A stretch of 64,000 nt of DNA from Megaleporinus macrocephalus (Eukaryota; Chordata; Actinopteri; Characiformes; Anostomidae), in the NCBI GenBank assembly GCA_021613375.1, contig CM038717.1:35876327-35940326 (forward strand), given 5' to 3'. The notes beneath the pieces are model-generated. The model did no database searches. It was not told the DNA's origin and saw nothing but the letters and a program-made list of their open reading frames with translations. Position numbers and translations under genes: made by a program. Of this stretch, positions 19,346 through 32,099 are shown one piece after another (the stretch's first letter is position 1; each line of letters starts with the position of its first letter).

Positions 19346-20229
19346 AATAAAGTTTATGGTGCACTGATGGTGGAGACGATCTCTTGGATTTACACAGAAA
19401 ATGCAATAAATAGCAAAAACAAAAGTGTCTGAGTACATGTTTCTTCTTACTGTATATATAAATGAAATACAGAAACCAAAGCAGCGTGTGCTATATGTTA
19501 AGTTCTGTTGGTTGTGCCACCAGTTTATAGAAATATTACTGTGAGATTTATATTTGATTATTTCGAGTTGACTAAAAGTAGGATCTGGTCCTAGAGAAGA
19601 TCATTTCTGTACTGTCTGGAGGCTACATCACATGATATAACTACGTTTCCAAGCTGGACCACAGACGTCAGGTCTTGGTCTGGGTGTCAGGCTTTATGGA
19701 GTTTCACTCATTCATAGTTTCATTACATATACACACGTAGGCCACTAAGATAATTAATGACCACTGAGAGAAACAGTTAGTAATGAATGAATACTGGAGT
19801 CATTGTGTAGGCAGTGATGAGGATGTTTCTGCACTGCAGATGAACTTTGATGTCCCAGCCAAACCACTTCAATATCTTTATCATCTCTTTATTCATTCAC
19901 TATGTCATAATCAATTCCTGCCAATGCACAACCAATCAACTCAATCTCTCTCTCTGTCTCTCTCTCACTGATGTTTTCCAGTATAGTAGCTAAATTGTAT
20001 TATTTAGTGATAAATGCACCTAAACACCTGTAAAGCTTTTCCTCTGAAAGTAACCACCAAAGCTGCTAATTGTATAATGAATAGAAAATTTCACCACTTT
20101 TCATTGCAAAAAAAATATCATAGCACAAATTTAAAGCCTTAATTCCAGCCAAAACTGTTAATGTTGTTTAAAGAATAGTACAGATCAATTTGCATATTTG
20201 AAGTAATATTTCTTGAAACTACCTGCATC
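19346..20229. other. Intergenic, nothing recognised
   Basis: No supported gene. A short TC-rich run lies at 19943-19967. Confidence 0.5.
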
Positions 20230-20233
20230 ATAT

Positions 20234-20554
20234 TGTTGTGACCCGCTACAGGCTGGAGCCTGCCTTTCGAGAGACTCTGAAGGTGTGGCTACACAGTCGG
20301 CAACACACAAAGGCTCATGGTAGGTGCACAACCTCCAACCAAGGGACAGTTTATGTTGTTTAGTGTTGTTGTCTGTTCCTTTAAGTAGTGTGTGCATGAC
20401 TTGTTGATCTGTGTCGGGATGTGGGGTTATTGTGGAAGTATTGGTGTGGTAGTTTTATGCCTCTCTATGTGCATTTCTACACTGAGTCATTAAAGAACAC
20501 TACTCGTGGTAGAATCATGGCCTCGTGTTTGTCCTATTCTCTGCCAAAGCTACA
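20234..20554 (+). mobile_element. Solo LTR with 4-bp target duplication
   Basis: 321 bp from TGTTGTGACCC to AGCTACA, flanked by ATAT at 20230-20233 and 20555-20558. An ATTAAAG signal near 20490 precedes a short downstream segment, as in R-U5. No internal retrovirus-like coding sequence is present. Confidence 0.65.
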
Positions 20555-20696
20555 ATATAATGAAATAAATAACATGATCTGCCAATACACTAGATACAGT
20601 TCTTAAAACAAGCAAAACATTTACAAGTCAAGAAAATAGTCTTATTATATCCATAATGAGAAAATTTAAACATGTTGACTACATTTAAGATCCTTT

Positions 20697-21040
20697 CTGT
20701 CATGTCTTGTCGTCATGTTCCACGTGCTTCTGTTTGTTTTTGTACTTTACTTCTTCTTGTCTCTGCCCTATGGTCACACTCTTCACCTATTCCTAGTTTG
20801 TGGCTCCCCCTTTCCTAGGTGTTCCTTGTCCCCCAGTGACTACTTGTACTACTGTCTACTGTTTGTCTGGCATTTGTGAAACTGTACAGTCAAGTATTGT
20901 GTATTCTGCTTTATATTTCATGGAATTTTGATTTGGTGATCTGTTCTGTTTCTTGTTGACTGTTATTTTGAGAATATGTTCTTGTTTTCATTGTGGACTC
21001 TCCTGCACTTTCTGTTCTTGCCTGTGTAGCTGAAGTAAAA
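20697..21040 (+). mobile_element. LTR-like fragment
   Basis: Pyrimidine-rich sequence beginning TGTCATGTC. It shares CATGTTCCA and GCTTCTGTTTGTTTT with 39660-39700 and a similar layout with the LTR at 13384. The right end is lost in an AT microsatellite. Confidence 0.4.
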
Positions 21041-21044
21041 TGTA

Positions 21045-21045
<1 letters not shown>

Positions 21046-21133
<88 letters not shown>
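21046..21133. repeat. (AT)n microsatellite
   Basis: About 88 bp of AT dinucleotide. Confidence 0.95.
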
Positions 21134-21135
<2 letters not shown>

Positions 21136-21179
21136 CTTTAGTTTTACAAAATGGTGTTATAAAGATTTAAGAAGTAATC

Positions 21180-21305
21180 TTGGTTAAAAAGCGGCGCTGT
21201 CTCTTTAAGAGGTTTACGTGAGGCTCAGGTTCGCGCGCTCTCTGCTTCAGTCTGTAAAAAGAGCTGAAGGGAGAGGTTCGTAGAGTAAAGCTGAGCAGAA
21301 AAAAG
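21180..21305 (+). promoter_or_regulatory. Candidate TSS / non-coding first exon
   Basis: A local change to CpG-bearing sequence (GGCGCTG, CGCGCGCTC) with a CTTTAAGAGG box, ending GAGCAGAAAAAAG followed by a donor-like GTATTA at 21306. It looks like a promoter and first exon. No downstream coding exon can be tied to it in this window, so it could be the start of a degraded gene copy or of a non-coding RNA. Inference only. Confidence 0.3.
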
Positions 21306-21837
21306 GTATTAAGCATTAAATATTGTGGTAAATGTTTATAAAAAAGCCCCCAGTTTAGTTGTTAAAAGTATGCTGCATAGAGTAGAGCCTTTTTTATTTC
21401 GTCCTGTGGTTGTAAAAGTAGTTTTCTGTCGAGTGAGAGAGGCCGTGTTTCTAGCTAACTCGCTAGCTGTATGAGTAGCTTTAGCGTGGTGTGTTAACTG
21501 AGGTACTGAGAATATGTTTTACTGTCTCAGGATTTTCAGATTTCCTTCTCACTAACGATGATGAACTGTTTTGTCTTTTTTGACACACGTATGCTGTTTT
21601 ATTTTGTGTTTCTGTCCTTTGTACAGAAGAGAGTAGTGATTATAAAAATAATTGTTATATAAGTGATTATAATAATAATTTTTTTCCAAATGTTTTTATT
21701 TAAAAGTTTTTAATGTTATTACTGCCTCTTGTAAAGCAGCCTTTTGTTGTGAAGCATCCACTAGGATTTTTTTAATTCTTTTTTTATCTATTCAAGTGAA
21801 TTACTAATAAGAGTGTGGGGGAAAAACAACCTACCTC

Positions 21838-21935
21838 AATCTGCAAAAAGAACTGAAGAGAGAGGATTTTCAGATTGCCTTCTCACTGAGGATTATAAAC
21901 TATTTTGTCTTTTACGAAATATATGAATGAGGTGG
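21838..21935 (+). repeat. Rearranged partial copy of the 21.2-21.6 kb patch
   Basis: Bases 21838-21862 match 21253-21282 (TGCAAAAAGAACTGAAG form). They are followed directly by a match to 21532-21590 (ATTTTCAGATT, CCTTCTCACT, TTTTGTCTTTT). About 250 bp present between these parts in the first copy are missing here. Confidence 0.55.
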
Positions 21936-23012
21936 CAGTCCTAACTCCTGGGCAGTTTATTTACCATTTATTAGTTTGTTTATTTATCATACACACATTG
22001 CAGAGTGGGTCTCGGTGGCTTGTCGAGCAGAACAAAGAAAGCCAGACACATGCATCTTAAACCTGGACTCCAATAAACAGAACATGTAGTTGTATCCATC
22101 TCCTTCCCACCTGCTACTTCATCACATTTTCATTTGCCATAATTTTTTCCTTCACAGCTATTGAATCTTCAGTGTATGTTTACAAATCAAAATCCCCCCA
22201 AATGACTTCAGTTTAATTTGCATAGTGATTTTTATAATCATAGTATGCTTTTTACAATAAACCCTTTTAGGGATCTGATCTTGAAACACTGAAAGATTGA
22301 ATATCAGTGTTAAGAATTGGAGGCAGAATTCGAGAAGAGCTGAGAAGACACGAAGGAGACGTCTCCTTGCAGATCCTTCTGCACCATTGATACAGGCTGG
22401 AATAAGATCTAGAACTCAGTAATTGAACACATAAGAATGTAAAGATAAAGTCCTGTGAGGACAAGTGCGCATATGTTATGAGCACAGGACATGCCGTCTC
22501 AGGTAAAGAGAAATCAACCAAAAGCTTGTGAATGGTCTAGATTGAACTAGGAGAACTGAGTAGGGAGATTCCTAAGCATGTCTTTTGTAAATGATATGTA
22601 AGTAACAGATTACTGAGTTGCTTGCACACACACACACACACACATACATACCAGATTCCAGCTATTGTTTCAGTTCTGATGGTGAATGTAGACTGTAATT
22701 GATCTTTGTGAATAACAGCCTGAATGTTCAGTAAATGTAAGCTGTTAATTATGATTTATATGATATTAATCTAAAAGCTTTTGGCTTTGAGCCTCAACTA
22801 CATCAGCTCATTTTTAGTCTGTGCTCAGTTAGCGGTTCTGATTACTATAAAACATGACCTGTGTGTGTGTGTGTGAGAGTGTGAGTGTGTCCTCTCTGCC
22901 ATTTTCTGATTTATTGTATCTCAGTTTTGTGCCATTAACAGCTGCACCCTGTTATTTCTCTGGCTTTGTAGCCTCTACACACAGCCAAAGAATGTGTGTG
23001 TGTGTGAGTGTG

Positions 23013-23043
<31 letters not shown>

Positions 23044-23092
23044 TTGTGTTTTCATACATTTGAATTGATTTTGTATCAAAAACAGATTAAAG
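21936..23092. other. Intergenic with CA/TG microsatellites
   Basis: CA-run at 22626-22645, TG-runs at 22860-22875 and 22993-23044. No gene supported. Confidence 0.55.
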
Positions 23093-23099
23093 AAGGTGA

Positions 23100-23560
23100 T
23101 ACAGTGGTATGCAAAAGTTTGGGCACCCTAGGTCAACATTTCGTTTACTGTAAATAGTTAAATGATTAGAAGCTGAACTGATGCTCCAAAAGGCATGACG
23201 TTAAAGATGAGGCATTTTAAACAAAATTAATGTATTGTTTTGTACAAATTTATAGTAAAAAAAGAAAAAAAAGAAAGGTGTATCAAGCAAAGGTCTGGGC
23301 ACCACAAGAGATAACTGACCTTAAATAGCTTGTTAGGGCTATAGTTTGTTCACAGCCATCGTTAGGAAAGACCAGGTGATCCAAAATTCAAAGCTTTGTA
23401 TATATATGCTTACTACTCAAACCCTATCTAATCATCTGCAGTCATTGGCTCCTCTTATCTACTGCCAAGCACATTATAATAAATAATGAATTGATTCCCA
23501 CAAACCAGGGGAAGGCTGTGAGAAGACAAAAAGAAGTAAGAACGTTTCCTCATTTCAAAA
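23100..23560. mobile_element. Tc1/mariner-like non-coding repeat
   Basis: Begins CAGTGGTATGCAAAAGTTTG, a terminal-repeat style that recurs widely in fish genomes. A related GTCTGGGCACC stretch lies near 23290. No transposase remains. Confidence 0.5.
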
Positions 23561-23574
23561 ACTAATTAAGAATT

Positions 23575-23800
23575 ACAAGGTGGACCAGCAAGACAGGAGT
23601 GTGTAAAAGAGTGGACAGTGAGTGGACACAGTGTTTAAAAACTCCAGCAGCACTGCTGTGTCTGATCCACTCACACCTGGACAACACACCACCACCACAT
23701 CAGTGTCACTGCAGTGCTGAGAATGACCCACCACCCTAATAATACCTGCTCTGTTGTGGTATTGTGGGTGTCCTGATCATTGAAAAACAGGATAGAAGGG
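23575..23800. repeat. Dispersed repeat family R3, copy 1
   Basis: Contains CATCAGTGTCACTGCAGTG, CTGAGAATGACCCACCACC and CTAATAATACCTGCT, shared with the copies at 24572, 51170 and 63838. Confidence 0.7.
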
Positions 23801-24571
23801 AGGTAAAATATTATATATTCCTTTTTTGTGTGCAAAACGAGTCTAATAATAATAATAATAATATACTAATATTGCAACTATAACAACAAATACTACAATT
23901 ACTAAATTCATTATTCATTATTAAATTATTACTCTTGAATGCTTCGTGTACATGTTGTGCCTGTAGAGCATTACTCTAAACATGTAAATGCATTCTGAAC
24001 ATTCTTTTTTAAATGATGAACTAGTTATTATGGTATTACTGGACACTTCTGTTCAGTTGAATAATATATAACTCTGGGTTTGTGAGTGTACTATAACACA
24101 AATGTCAAATGAATGTTTCTGCTTGATTGGCTGATTTTTGTGCTCCTATTCTCCCAGCATGCTGGGCATCAGGTCAGTGACCTTTGACCTCAGAATCAGC
24201 AGGTATATGAGCTAATGACTATCATCACCTGATTTCTCTTTTTCTCTCTTGCAGGCCTGCTCTAGAGAGCCGCTGGTCGTGTTTAATGAAGTGTGTGATG
24301 AGCTTATGATCACCCTATGATTTACTGAGGTTTTACCACAGACAGTGATTCAGTCTAATTGCTTGAGAAATGACTTCTGTCTTGACTCACTCTAACCTTT
24401 TTATTTTGTTTTTCTTAACGTTTTATATTTCTTAGTTATAAATATGCACCATTTGTCTGGGAAAGTAAATGTAGTGTATCTTTTAAAGGAGCATGGAATG
24501 GACAATGTGCACGTCTTCAATACAGCAATCAATTTAACATTTATCTGCTGTGAAAAAGAAATAACTCAGAT

Positions 24572-24990
24572 ATACACCCACTGGCCACTTCATTAGGTAC
24601 ACCTTCCTGTATCTGCACTCATTGTCTATTGTATCAGCTCCACTGACCATATAGAAGCCCATTGTAGTTCTTCACTTACAGACTGTAGTTCATAGGAGTC
24701 GTCCATCAACCAAACATGTGGGCAGCATCCTGTGACCACTGATAAAGGACTAGAGATCACAAACTAATGAGCTATCATCTCTGACTTTACAACTACAAGC
24801 TTGACCAACAAGGTAGGCATGTATATTAGAATGGACAGAGAGTGGACACACCAGCACAACACACACTTACACACCACCACTACATCAGTGTCGCGGCAGT
24901 GCTGAGAATGACCCACCATCCTAATAATACCTGCTTTGTGGTGAACTTGTGGCGGTCCTGACCATTGAAGAACATGGTAGACTAACAAAA
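24572..24990. repeat. Dispersed repeat family R3, copy 2 (longest)
   Basis: Starts CACTGGCCACTTCATTAGG, a motif known from abundant fish DNA-transposon repeats. It continues through TACAGACTGTAGTTCA and GAGAATGACCCACCATCC. Confidence 0.7.
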
Positions 24991-25478
24991 AATAAAATCA
25001 CAATATATTCCTCCATTTGTGTGCAGAATATGAAGGGAGTATTACAATTAGTCTTGTGACAAAATAGTAATAATAATAATAGTAATAATTTAATCAGTAT
25101 TTAATAGAATTAATTAATCATTTTATAATCATTCTACCTAATTTTGTTTGAGGAGTTTTAAAAGTGTTAATGTTCAAATAAATATTAAAATTAATATTAA
25201 GATATTAGCTTTGGGGCTAGATTGTGGTGTAGAGTGATGTAGCTGCATCTTGGATAAAAAAAGATCAGTGGTGTCTAACAAGAGTCATCTGCTGTGGAAA
25301 TACCTCTGACCTCATCTCTCTTTCATCCACTCATCCTCTATTCTCCTTTTCCTGTCTGTCTGTCTCTCTTGCTGCTCTGATGCAGGAAAAGAGCGATAAA
25401 CAGATTGAGTGATGGAGTGATGGAGCGATGGAATGATGGCAGTACTGAATGCCGCTGCATTTGGGCAGCACATGTTAC

Positions 25479-25626
25479 AGGAGTGAGATGCTTTGGGTTT
25501 GAAAGTCTCCAGATCTGTCAGACAGTTCGGCGAGCTCTCCGCGGTGATGATGAGGAAGAGGAAGTCTCTGTCTCCTCCACCGTCCGCAACCTCTTCATTC
25601 ACGGTGATCTGCGCGACAGATATGCT
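25479..25626 (-). other. Possible orphan coding exon (minus strand)
   Basis: A 148-bp interval between an acceptor-like ACACGTGCAG (minus strand, just upstream of 25626) and a donor-like GTAACA after 25479. The minus frame is open, with about two thirds of codons ending in G or C although the surroundings are AT-rich. It includes ITVNEEVADGGGDRDFLFL and LTDLETFKPKASHS. I do not recognise a family and no partner exon is visible. The plus strand is also open over 25405-25755, which weakens the case. Confidence 0.22.
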
Positions 25627-25759
25627 CTGCACGTGTATCAGCATGCACGTGGATGCTGTGTCGATTTATTAGAAACACATACCTTATACACGGTGTGCAA
25701 AAAGCCAGAGACTGCCTTCAGTTATTTAATCTCGAGTCAGAGCAGAGCATACTAAACAG

Positions 25760-28700
25760 AGAATTACACAGATGTTTGAGTGTTATTAACGGGATGTTCA
25801 GCACAGTTCTTTGATTTGACACACTGGCAGTTTTTTAGCAAGAAAAATTTGTATTTAATGTTAAAAGAAAAAACAGTCAATTAAATAATCAAATAATAAA
25901 CATAATAAAAAATAAGCCATTTACCACTTATGATGGCCTGGTTTGCCAAACAATTAAAAATGGGTTCCATTCATAGAACGTTAAAATTGCACAAAGGCAC
26001 ACTTAAGTCTGTACAAGAACAATACTGTTGAGTAAAACTTATTATAAGTGTTTATGAGTGTATTTAAATATGCCTAAAACCATTCTGCACATGCCTCCCA
26101 GTACAGCCAAAACTCCTTCCAGTACAACCAAAATTCCTTCGAGGACAGTCAAACCCCTTCCCAGTAGAACCAATACCAGCATAGCCAAAACTCTTTTCAG
26201 TACAACCCAAACTCCTCCCTGTGCAAACAAAACCCCTCTCAGTGACAGGATGAACAGAGAGATGGGGGATCACTTTAATAGCACTAATGCTGATAGAGGT
26301 AATGGATTAGAGTAGATGTGATTAAGCTAATGTGCTACTCTATAAATCAATGAGTTTAACTGATTGATTGTATGTTGAAAGTAATAAGCTTAATGAAGGC
26401 AGAACTCCCCTGGGACCCTCGTGTTTGATTGGTTATTGAATAAGAGGAGTACTGTAACGATTCATTCCAATAAGCGAGAGAAACATTAGACCAGATTACA
26501 TTATATTAACTTTAACCTTTAACGCAGTGAAAGCCCCTTCCTCAGCAACCATCCCCCACCAGACTTCCTATTTCCATTTTAAGAAGTCGGCAACCCCAGT
26601 GCAGTGGTCACCATCGTCATGTGCTAATGTAATAATAATAATAAAACAAGATGCTTGTGGTAGAAATAATGGCCTCTCCTATGTACATGCCTTCATATGT
26701 ACAAGACCACATAAAGTATTACTGAAAATAGTCTGATGAGCCAAACGTCTCAGTGGGGTTCAACAGTTGCAGATGTTTAGCTTTGTCAGTGCTCTCTCTC
26801 TCTCTCTCTTTTTCTCTTTCTCTGTCCTCACGGATGAGAGAGTTTTCTGTGATCAGGAAAAACAAGACTATGGCCAAACTCATAAATCAATCGTCTCACC
26901 CCCTCACCACCACCATAAACTTTGTTCTTGTGTTTGATGTAGCTGGAAGAGCCTCACTAGATCCTACACAGAGCTTTTATCATGTTTTATCAATACTCCT
27001 TTATTATAGTGAACTGTGGAGGGAGAATAGTCCAAACATGCCTCCGCAGTGCTTTGAAAGGATTCCGCTCACACACTCTTGGCAACTGTATGTCACAATT
27101 CCAGAATTTGGATAGTTGATATTAAAACCAGTGAACCTGCATGTTCTGGAGACCTGATTCAACACAACAGGAATTCCATTCAGCGCACACTCCTTTACTT
27201 TACAGACAGACAGCAGGTAGATTTCTTATTCACTCTATAATTAGTATGGTTGTTATTATTATTTGCATTTTCAAGTAAAGGAAAATGTAATTACAGTAAT
27301 GTAGTGTAAAACACATTGTGCCAAGTACTAAAAGCAACTTGGATGTGAAAGTAACAAAGCAGCCAACTGAACCATACAGTGGATACATGACCAATAAAAG
27401 CCAATGTTATCCATAGTGCCAGAACCTGAGTTAATGCTAACTGCATTAGCATTTATGCTAGACTCCAAAGAAAGAGTACTTTTGGTCATATTTTGGACTA
27501 GAAAGAAATTTTAGCTTTCTTTGATTCTAACATGATTTAAATATTGTCCCTTTGTTGAGACGATATCCACCAGAAAAGGGCAGTATAGCACATTATGCTG
27601 GAGTAGTAAATAGACTGGGATACCCAGTAAGAAATGTAGCTAATTCATCAAATCCGTTACTTTAATGTGGGATAAAATGACAAAAAAGAGAATTACATTG
27701 TTTATTAAAGCAATTTGGCTAACAGTAGCAGCAGCTCAATAATTTTGACAGTAAACAAAAATTTATCGAAAACATTCTACACTCCAAGCAATAAAGGCTT
27801 TATATTGGTGCTATGTCAAACTATTTGTAATGGGTTCCTATAAAACCCATATACAGTAGTTTTTACATCATAAATAAGAACCGTTTAACCATGCAGTGGT
27901 GTCGATTAATCGCAAGTAGCAGAATTATCATTACTTCATTAGAAATCCCAGCTATAAATCCCAGGTCCCAGCTATATGTCCTGTATAGCCTAGCCTCCAC
28001 AGAACGAATGTTTTTGCTCAATTTTTAAACTCACCACAATGAATAGAAGCTTTATTTGGTTCTACCTGTTCTAGAGTGCAATATATCACTTTGCGCAGGT
28101 GCAGCCAATAAGTTAGGCTAAGCACAGTAGCTAATTAGCCAATGCTGTACACCCAGCTAAACTAAAAACTAAAACCAGCTTAGGCCAGCATAGCTGTTTA
28201 CCTGCAAAATCAGCATATATTGTGTTTTAGATGCTAGTATGCTGTTCACCCATCATCAGCACACAAAATTACCAAAAATGACCAAAAAATAAAATAATTA
28301 TTAACAATACATTATTGAATTTGTTAATTACATTAACTAGTATATTTCAACAAGCAGAACACCCACACAGAAATAGCATTACTTTTTGTCTCAAAAGCAA
28401 AGTATCTGCTGCTGTGCTTTTCGTTTAGTGTTATTGCTACAGCAACGCATTTACACTCTGATGTCACACTGTTTTGCTCTCACACTGATGGCACTATCTT
28501 CAAGCCTAAGTACGCACTGACTGCATAGGCAGCTGATGTAGACATCTCTCCTCATAGGATTATTGAGGCAACTTGTTCTCGCCCACTGCACGTGACCGCT
28601 GTTTTAGTTTAGTTTAGCTGCTGGCTACCTGCCTAAGCTACCAGCTGGCTATCCAAAACAATAGCCAGAGGCTTAAAAGTCTGCTAGGATAAATGCTAAT

Positions 28701-30084
28701 CCCTCAAGTATAAAACTGCAAAATGGTCAAAGACAAGTAGCAAAGTTGTAAATAAATGCTATTCTATGTGGTCATATGACAAAAAAATAATTAAAACACC
28801 AGAGAAAATTGGAAAACTTACATTGGAAAATGACTTCTCTGTTCTTAGCTTTGCTTTTGTTCGTCATGTTGAAAAAAGTTTTGCCTGTGTTGCATCACAG
28901 GATTGCCTTAGCAGCCGAGGAACAGTTTGATGCTTCCTTACATTTCAGCCAAAATGAGTTGCCCTAGTAGACAGCATGCTTAAGGTATCTAAGAGGTATT
29001 GGGGCAACTTACATGTGAGGAGCCACATACTAAGAGAAAAACTGGAGAGCCATTGGAATTGATTCGGCACCAAAACATCATATTTTGTGTATCTATGAAT
29101 AAGAATGCTAGTAATTAAGGCTAAATTTGCCAAAGTACGTTCTTTACTTTTGGTTAAAATGATCAATGACATCACAGACAGTTTACGATAATGTTATCTT
29201 CATCTTTCTCAAAGCACAGTTCGATTTGTGAGGTCTGGCATTTTTTGGCAGCGCTATCGCTGCAGCTGCACATTTAGATTCTGTTGTCATGTTGTTTTGC
29301 ACTCGCGTCAGTGGGCGTTCCCCAGTTTCCTTCAGCCTGAAACCAGAGAGAAATGTGGGATTGAGTTTTTTTGGTACTGACTTGGCACCACGGTATCAGT
29401 TCTCTACTGCTAATTGATATATCAAGACAGGTTTATATATAGTTGAATTACATTTCATATCAGATATTCCTAAAAACAATGGTAATTGGCTAAATGTACA
29501 GTTGCTATGGAGCCTTTACATTTTGTGAAGGTTCTTTTAACTTTAAAAGGTTCTTCACTCTCAAACATCTCGTTTCATATTATTATAGTTTGTTTAAGTC
29601 TCAGGAAAAGGTCTAGTGGCTTGTGTTGGACATCCAGGTCAGGAATGACCCAGAGCTGACCATCAGAAGGCATCACAAAGGCACAGCATGGGGGATTAAC
29701 CCAGGGCACCTTCGGTATGGCCTTTAGGCTGCGACCAACTACAGAAGATAAAAGAGTGTAATAATAACAACAACAGCCAATGCTTCACTGCCTGACCGAC
29801 TTCAGCGGCAGGTCTGACTCTTACAATAAGGGTCATTCAGTCAGTGAACGCGGGGAATTTGTTCTGCAGCTGTGCGGAGGAGTAAAGCACAGCTGGCCTC
29901 GTATTTAACATGTGACCCTTATTATGCATTACCTTAAAGCTCTAGAGGTGCCATCAGAACACACTGATCACATATCACTTACAACGTTTTCCTAGCTGAC
30001 ATTAAGACCATGTGATGCATTAAATAATGAACAATAGCATTAAAACATTTTTTAAAACTGAATAAAAAAAAAAATAACATGACA
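25760..30084. other. Intergenic, minor repeats only
   Basis: Bases 26095-26240 are a degenerate minisatellite of about 22-24 bp (CCAGTACAACCAAAACTCCT form). A CT-run lies at 26790-26825. Bases 28150-28250 are a relative of the CCAGC repeat at 16280. Bases 28380-28500 and 29210-29320 share a diverged block (CATTTA, GTTTTGC). No gene supported. Confidence 0.5.
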
Positions 30085-30425
30085 TACACTACAGTGCAAA
30101 TGACCTTGGCACCTAAGCTCATTGTTTGAAACACACTATTATAGCAATAAGTGTATTTTCACCAGTAAGAACACCAGATATGATTAGAACAGATGTAAAT
30201 AATCATACATACAGTACAAAGTAACATGAATATCTTATTGTGAAAGAAGTAGATCATATCTTGAGCTCCAGTTTGAAGAACAAAGTGTAGTTCCAGATTT
30301 CTCCTGGACACCTCAGACATTGTATGGATGTATTCAGTTCCTTCAGCAGCAATCTTGATTTAGCTTAATGAAGTACTGAGCAGTCAAAGCAGGTATTAGA
30401 TGAGAACTGTAAATAACACTTGTGT
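30085..30425. mobile_element. MITE-like element M1, copy 1
   Basis: Contains GATCATATCTTGAGCTCCAG, TTCCTTCAGCAGCAATCTTG and GTACTGAGCAGTCAAAGCAG. It is the inverse of 42546-42918 over about 250 bp with few differences. The ends resemble the CAGTACTRTGCAAAAG terminal repeats of mariner-like MITEs. Confidence 0.65.
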
Positions 30426-31357
30426 TTTGCTGAGCAAATAAAAGCTTCCTGTCTGGAAAAACTGCTTACCACACAGCAGCCATAGAGTACTAAAGGTCTA
30501 GCTATGATTGACCTCTCCATGGTTCACCCACAAATGCATTGTTTACAAATGTTAGTAGTTCCTATCAAACACCATAGTGAACACAAGGGTTAATTCTGAC
30601 CCATGTTGTATGTTAGAAGGGCAGTAATATAAACATGACTTTTATTAAAAAGTAAAAAATAGAGCTGAAATATGTATCTGTAAAGATCACAAACAAGTAA
30701 ATTGAGGAGTTCATAAAAGCTTAAAAAATTAAATTAATTTATTGCAAATATATAGAAAATAAAATCTCAGTCTGGTCACTTTTTGACCCAGGTTGTGCAT
30801 CAAAGGTTTAAAGACTTTACTGTGTTTTAGTCATCAAATGAAATCAGTCAGTTCTTCTGAAGTCTGGTATGTGGGGTTCAGCCCCCTGGTTTGTGCATTT
30901 TGGCTTGCTTATGTTTATGCTTTGGCTTATCATTGCATTATATATCTCTAAACGAAGCGCGTGACAGGTTCTCATTAGGTTTATGATTTGCTTCTGTGGC
31001 TTCAGCATCTTCATCTCCATCTGCATCAGGGCTAACTTCCTGACTGCAACTACATACTTAGCTGATGACACACTGATATCATAAACCACAAACATGTGTT
31101 TAATTTAGGCAGCAATGCAGAAGCGACCCAACAAGGTCATGAACAGAGTTATTATAATGGATATATTGTATTTTATGTTATTTCACTGTAAGAATAGAGT
31201 TATATTGTTTTAATATACAATATTCAACACAACATTTTGGATTTAACAAATAAAGGTGAATAAAATTGTCTTTCTTTATTAATATATGTAATAATGTAAT
31301 AACCTTTAGCAGAAAGATAAACCATGTTCTTATAAAAATAAGACTACTACTAAGTTT
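30426..31357. other. Intergenic, nothing recognised
   Basis: No supported gene. The short minus-strand frames at 30844 and 31178 have no recognisable domain. Confidence 0.5.
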
Positions 31358-31780
31358 TGTTATGGCCCAATCTAGTATCAGGCCATAACAGACACTAACA
31401 ATAGGCTCCCGTCCCAGACCTTCTGACAGACCAAACACTGGCAACTAATCTATATTGTACTGATAACTGCTGGTGGGAAGTCGTAGCTTCAGGGACGAGT
31501 AATGTTTACTGAACTAACTGGACCTGAAACTTGTATCCTATTAAAAACAGAAGAAAATGGAAAGCAAAGTCTAACAAACTTTTACAGAAGTAAAGTGAGG
31601 AAGAAGAGTGGTGAAGGTGAATATCTAAGGGGAGAGAACCCTGAACTTCTCCCAAAGACAGTGCCTAGATGGTCCTTCATACTGGAAGGCATTCCAAGTG
31701 ATCAATCACAAACCTACACACAATGTAACAGAGAGTGAACAGACAGTTACCACAGACAGACACAAAAAGGTCTTGACCAG
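31358..31780 (-). repeat. Diverged single arm of the foldback family
   Basis: Matches the left arm at 3441-4020 in order: TGTTATGGCC, CAGACCAAACACTGG, TTCAGGGACG, AGAGAACCCTGAAC, and AGTGATCAATCA. There is no inverted partner nearby, so arms of this family also occur alone. Confidence 0.65.
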
Positions 31781-32099
31781 TTAAAAAACAATGTTTTCTA
31801 TAGTATGAAATGTTGTTGCAGGCACATATAAGAAATAAGCTTATATAATGCTTATATAACTTAAAGGAAGCTGTACACATTAATAAAAGTATGATAATTA
31901 ATGGAGCTCTAGGTGATTCAGTAACACTAATCAGGTTTGAAGAGTAATACTGTTAATTGTTGTAATTACAATTTAAATAGATGATAATGAGATTACAAAA
32001 TCATTATAAAATTACTTTTAATTACTAAAGGTGCCATAATTTGGAAAAAAATGTATTTACATTGTCATGAGGAGTTCTGAATGAGGAGTTCAATACTTA

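Noticed and set aside
25405..25755. Plus-strand 116-codon frame after an acceptor-like CAG
   Set aside because: No known domain; overlaps the minus-strand candidate. I kept only the latter, at low confidence.
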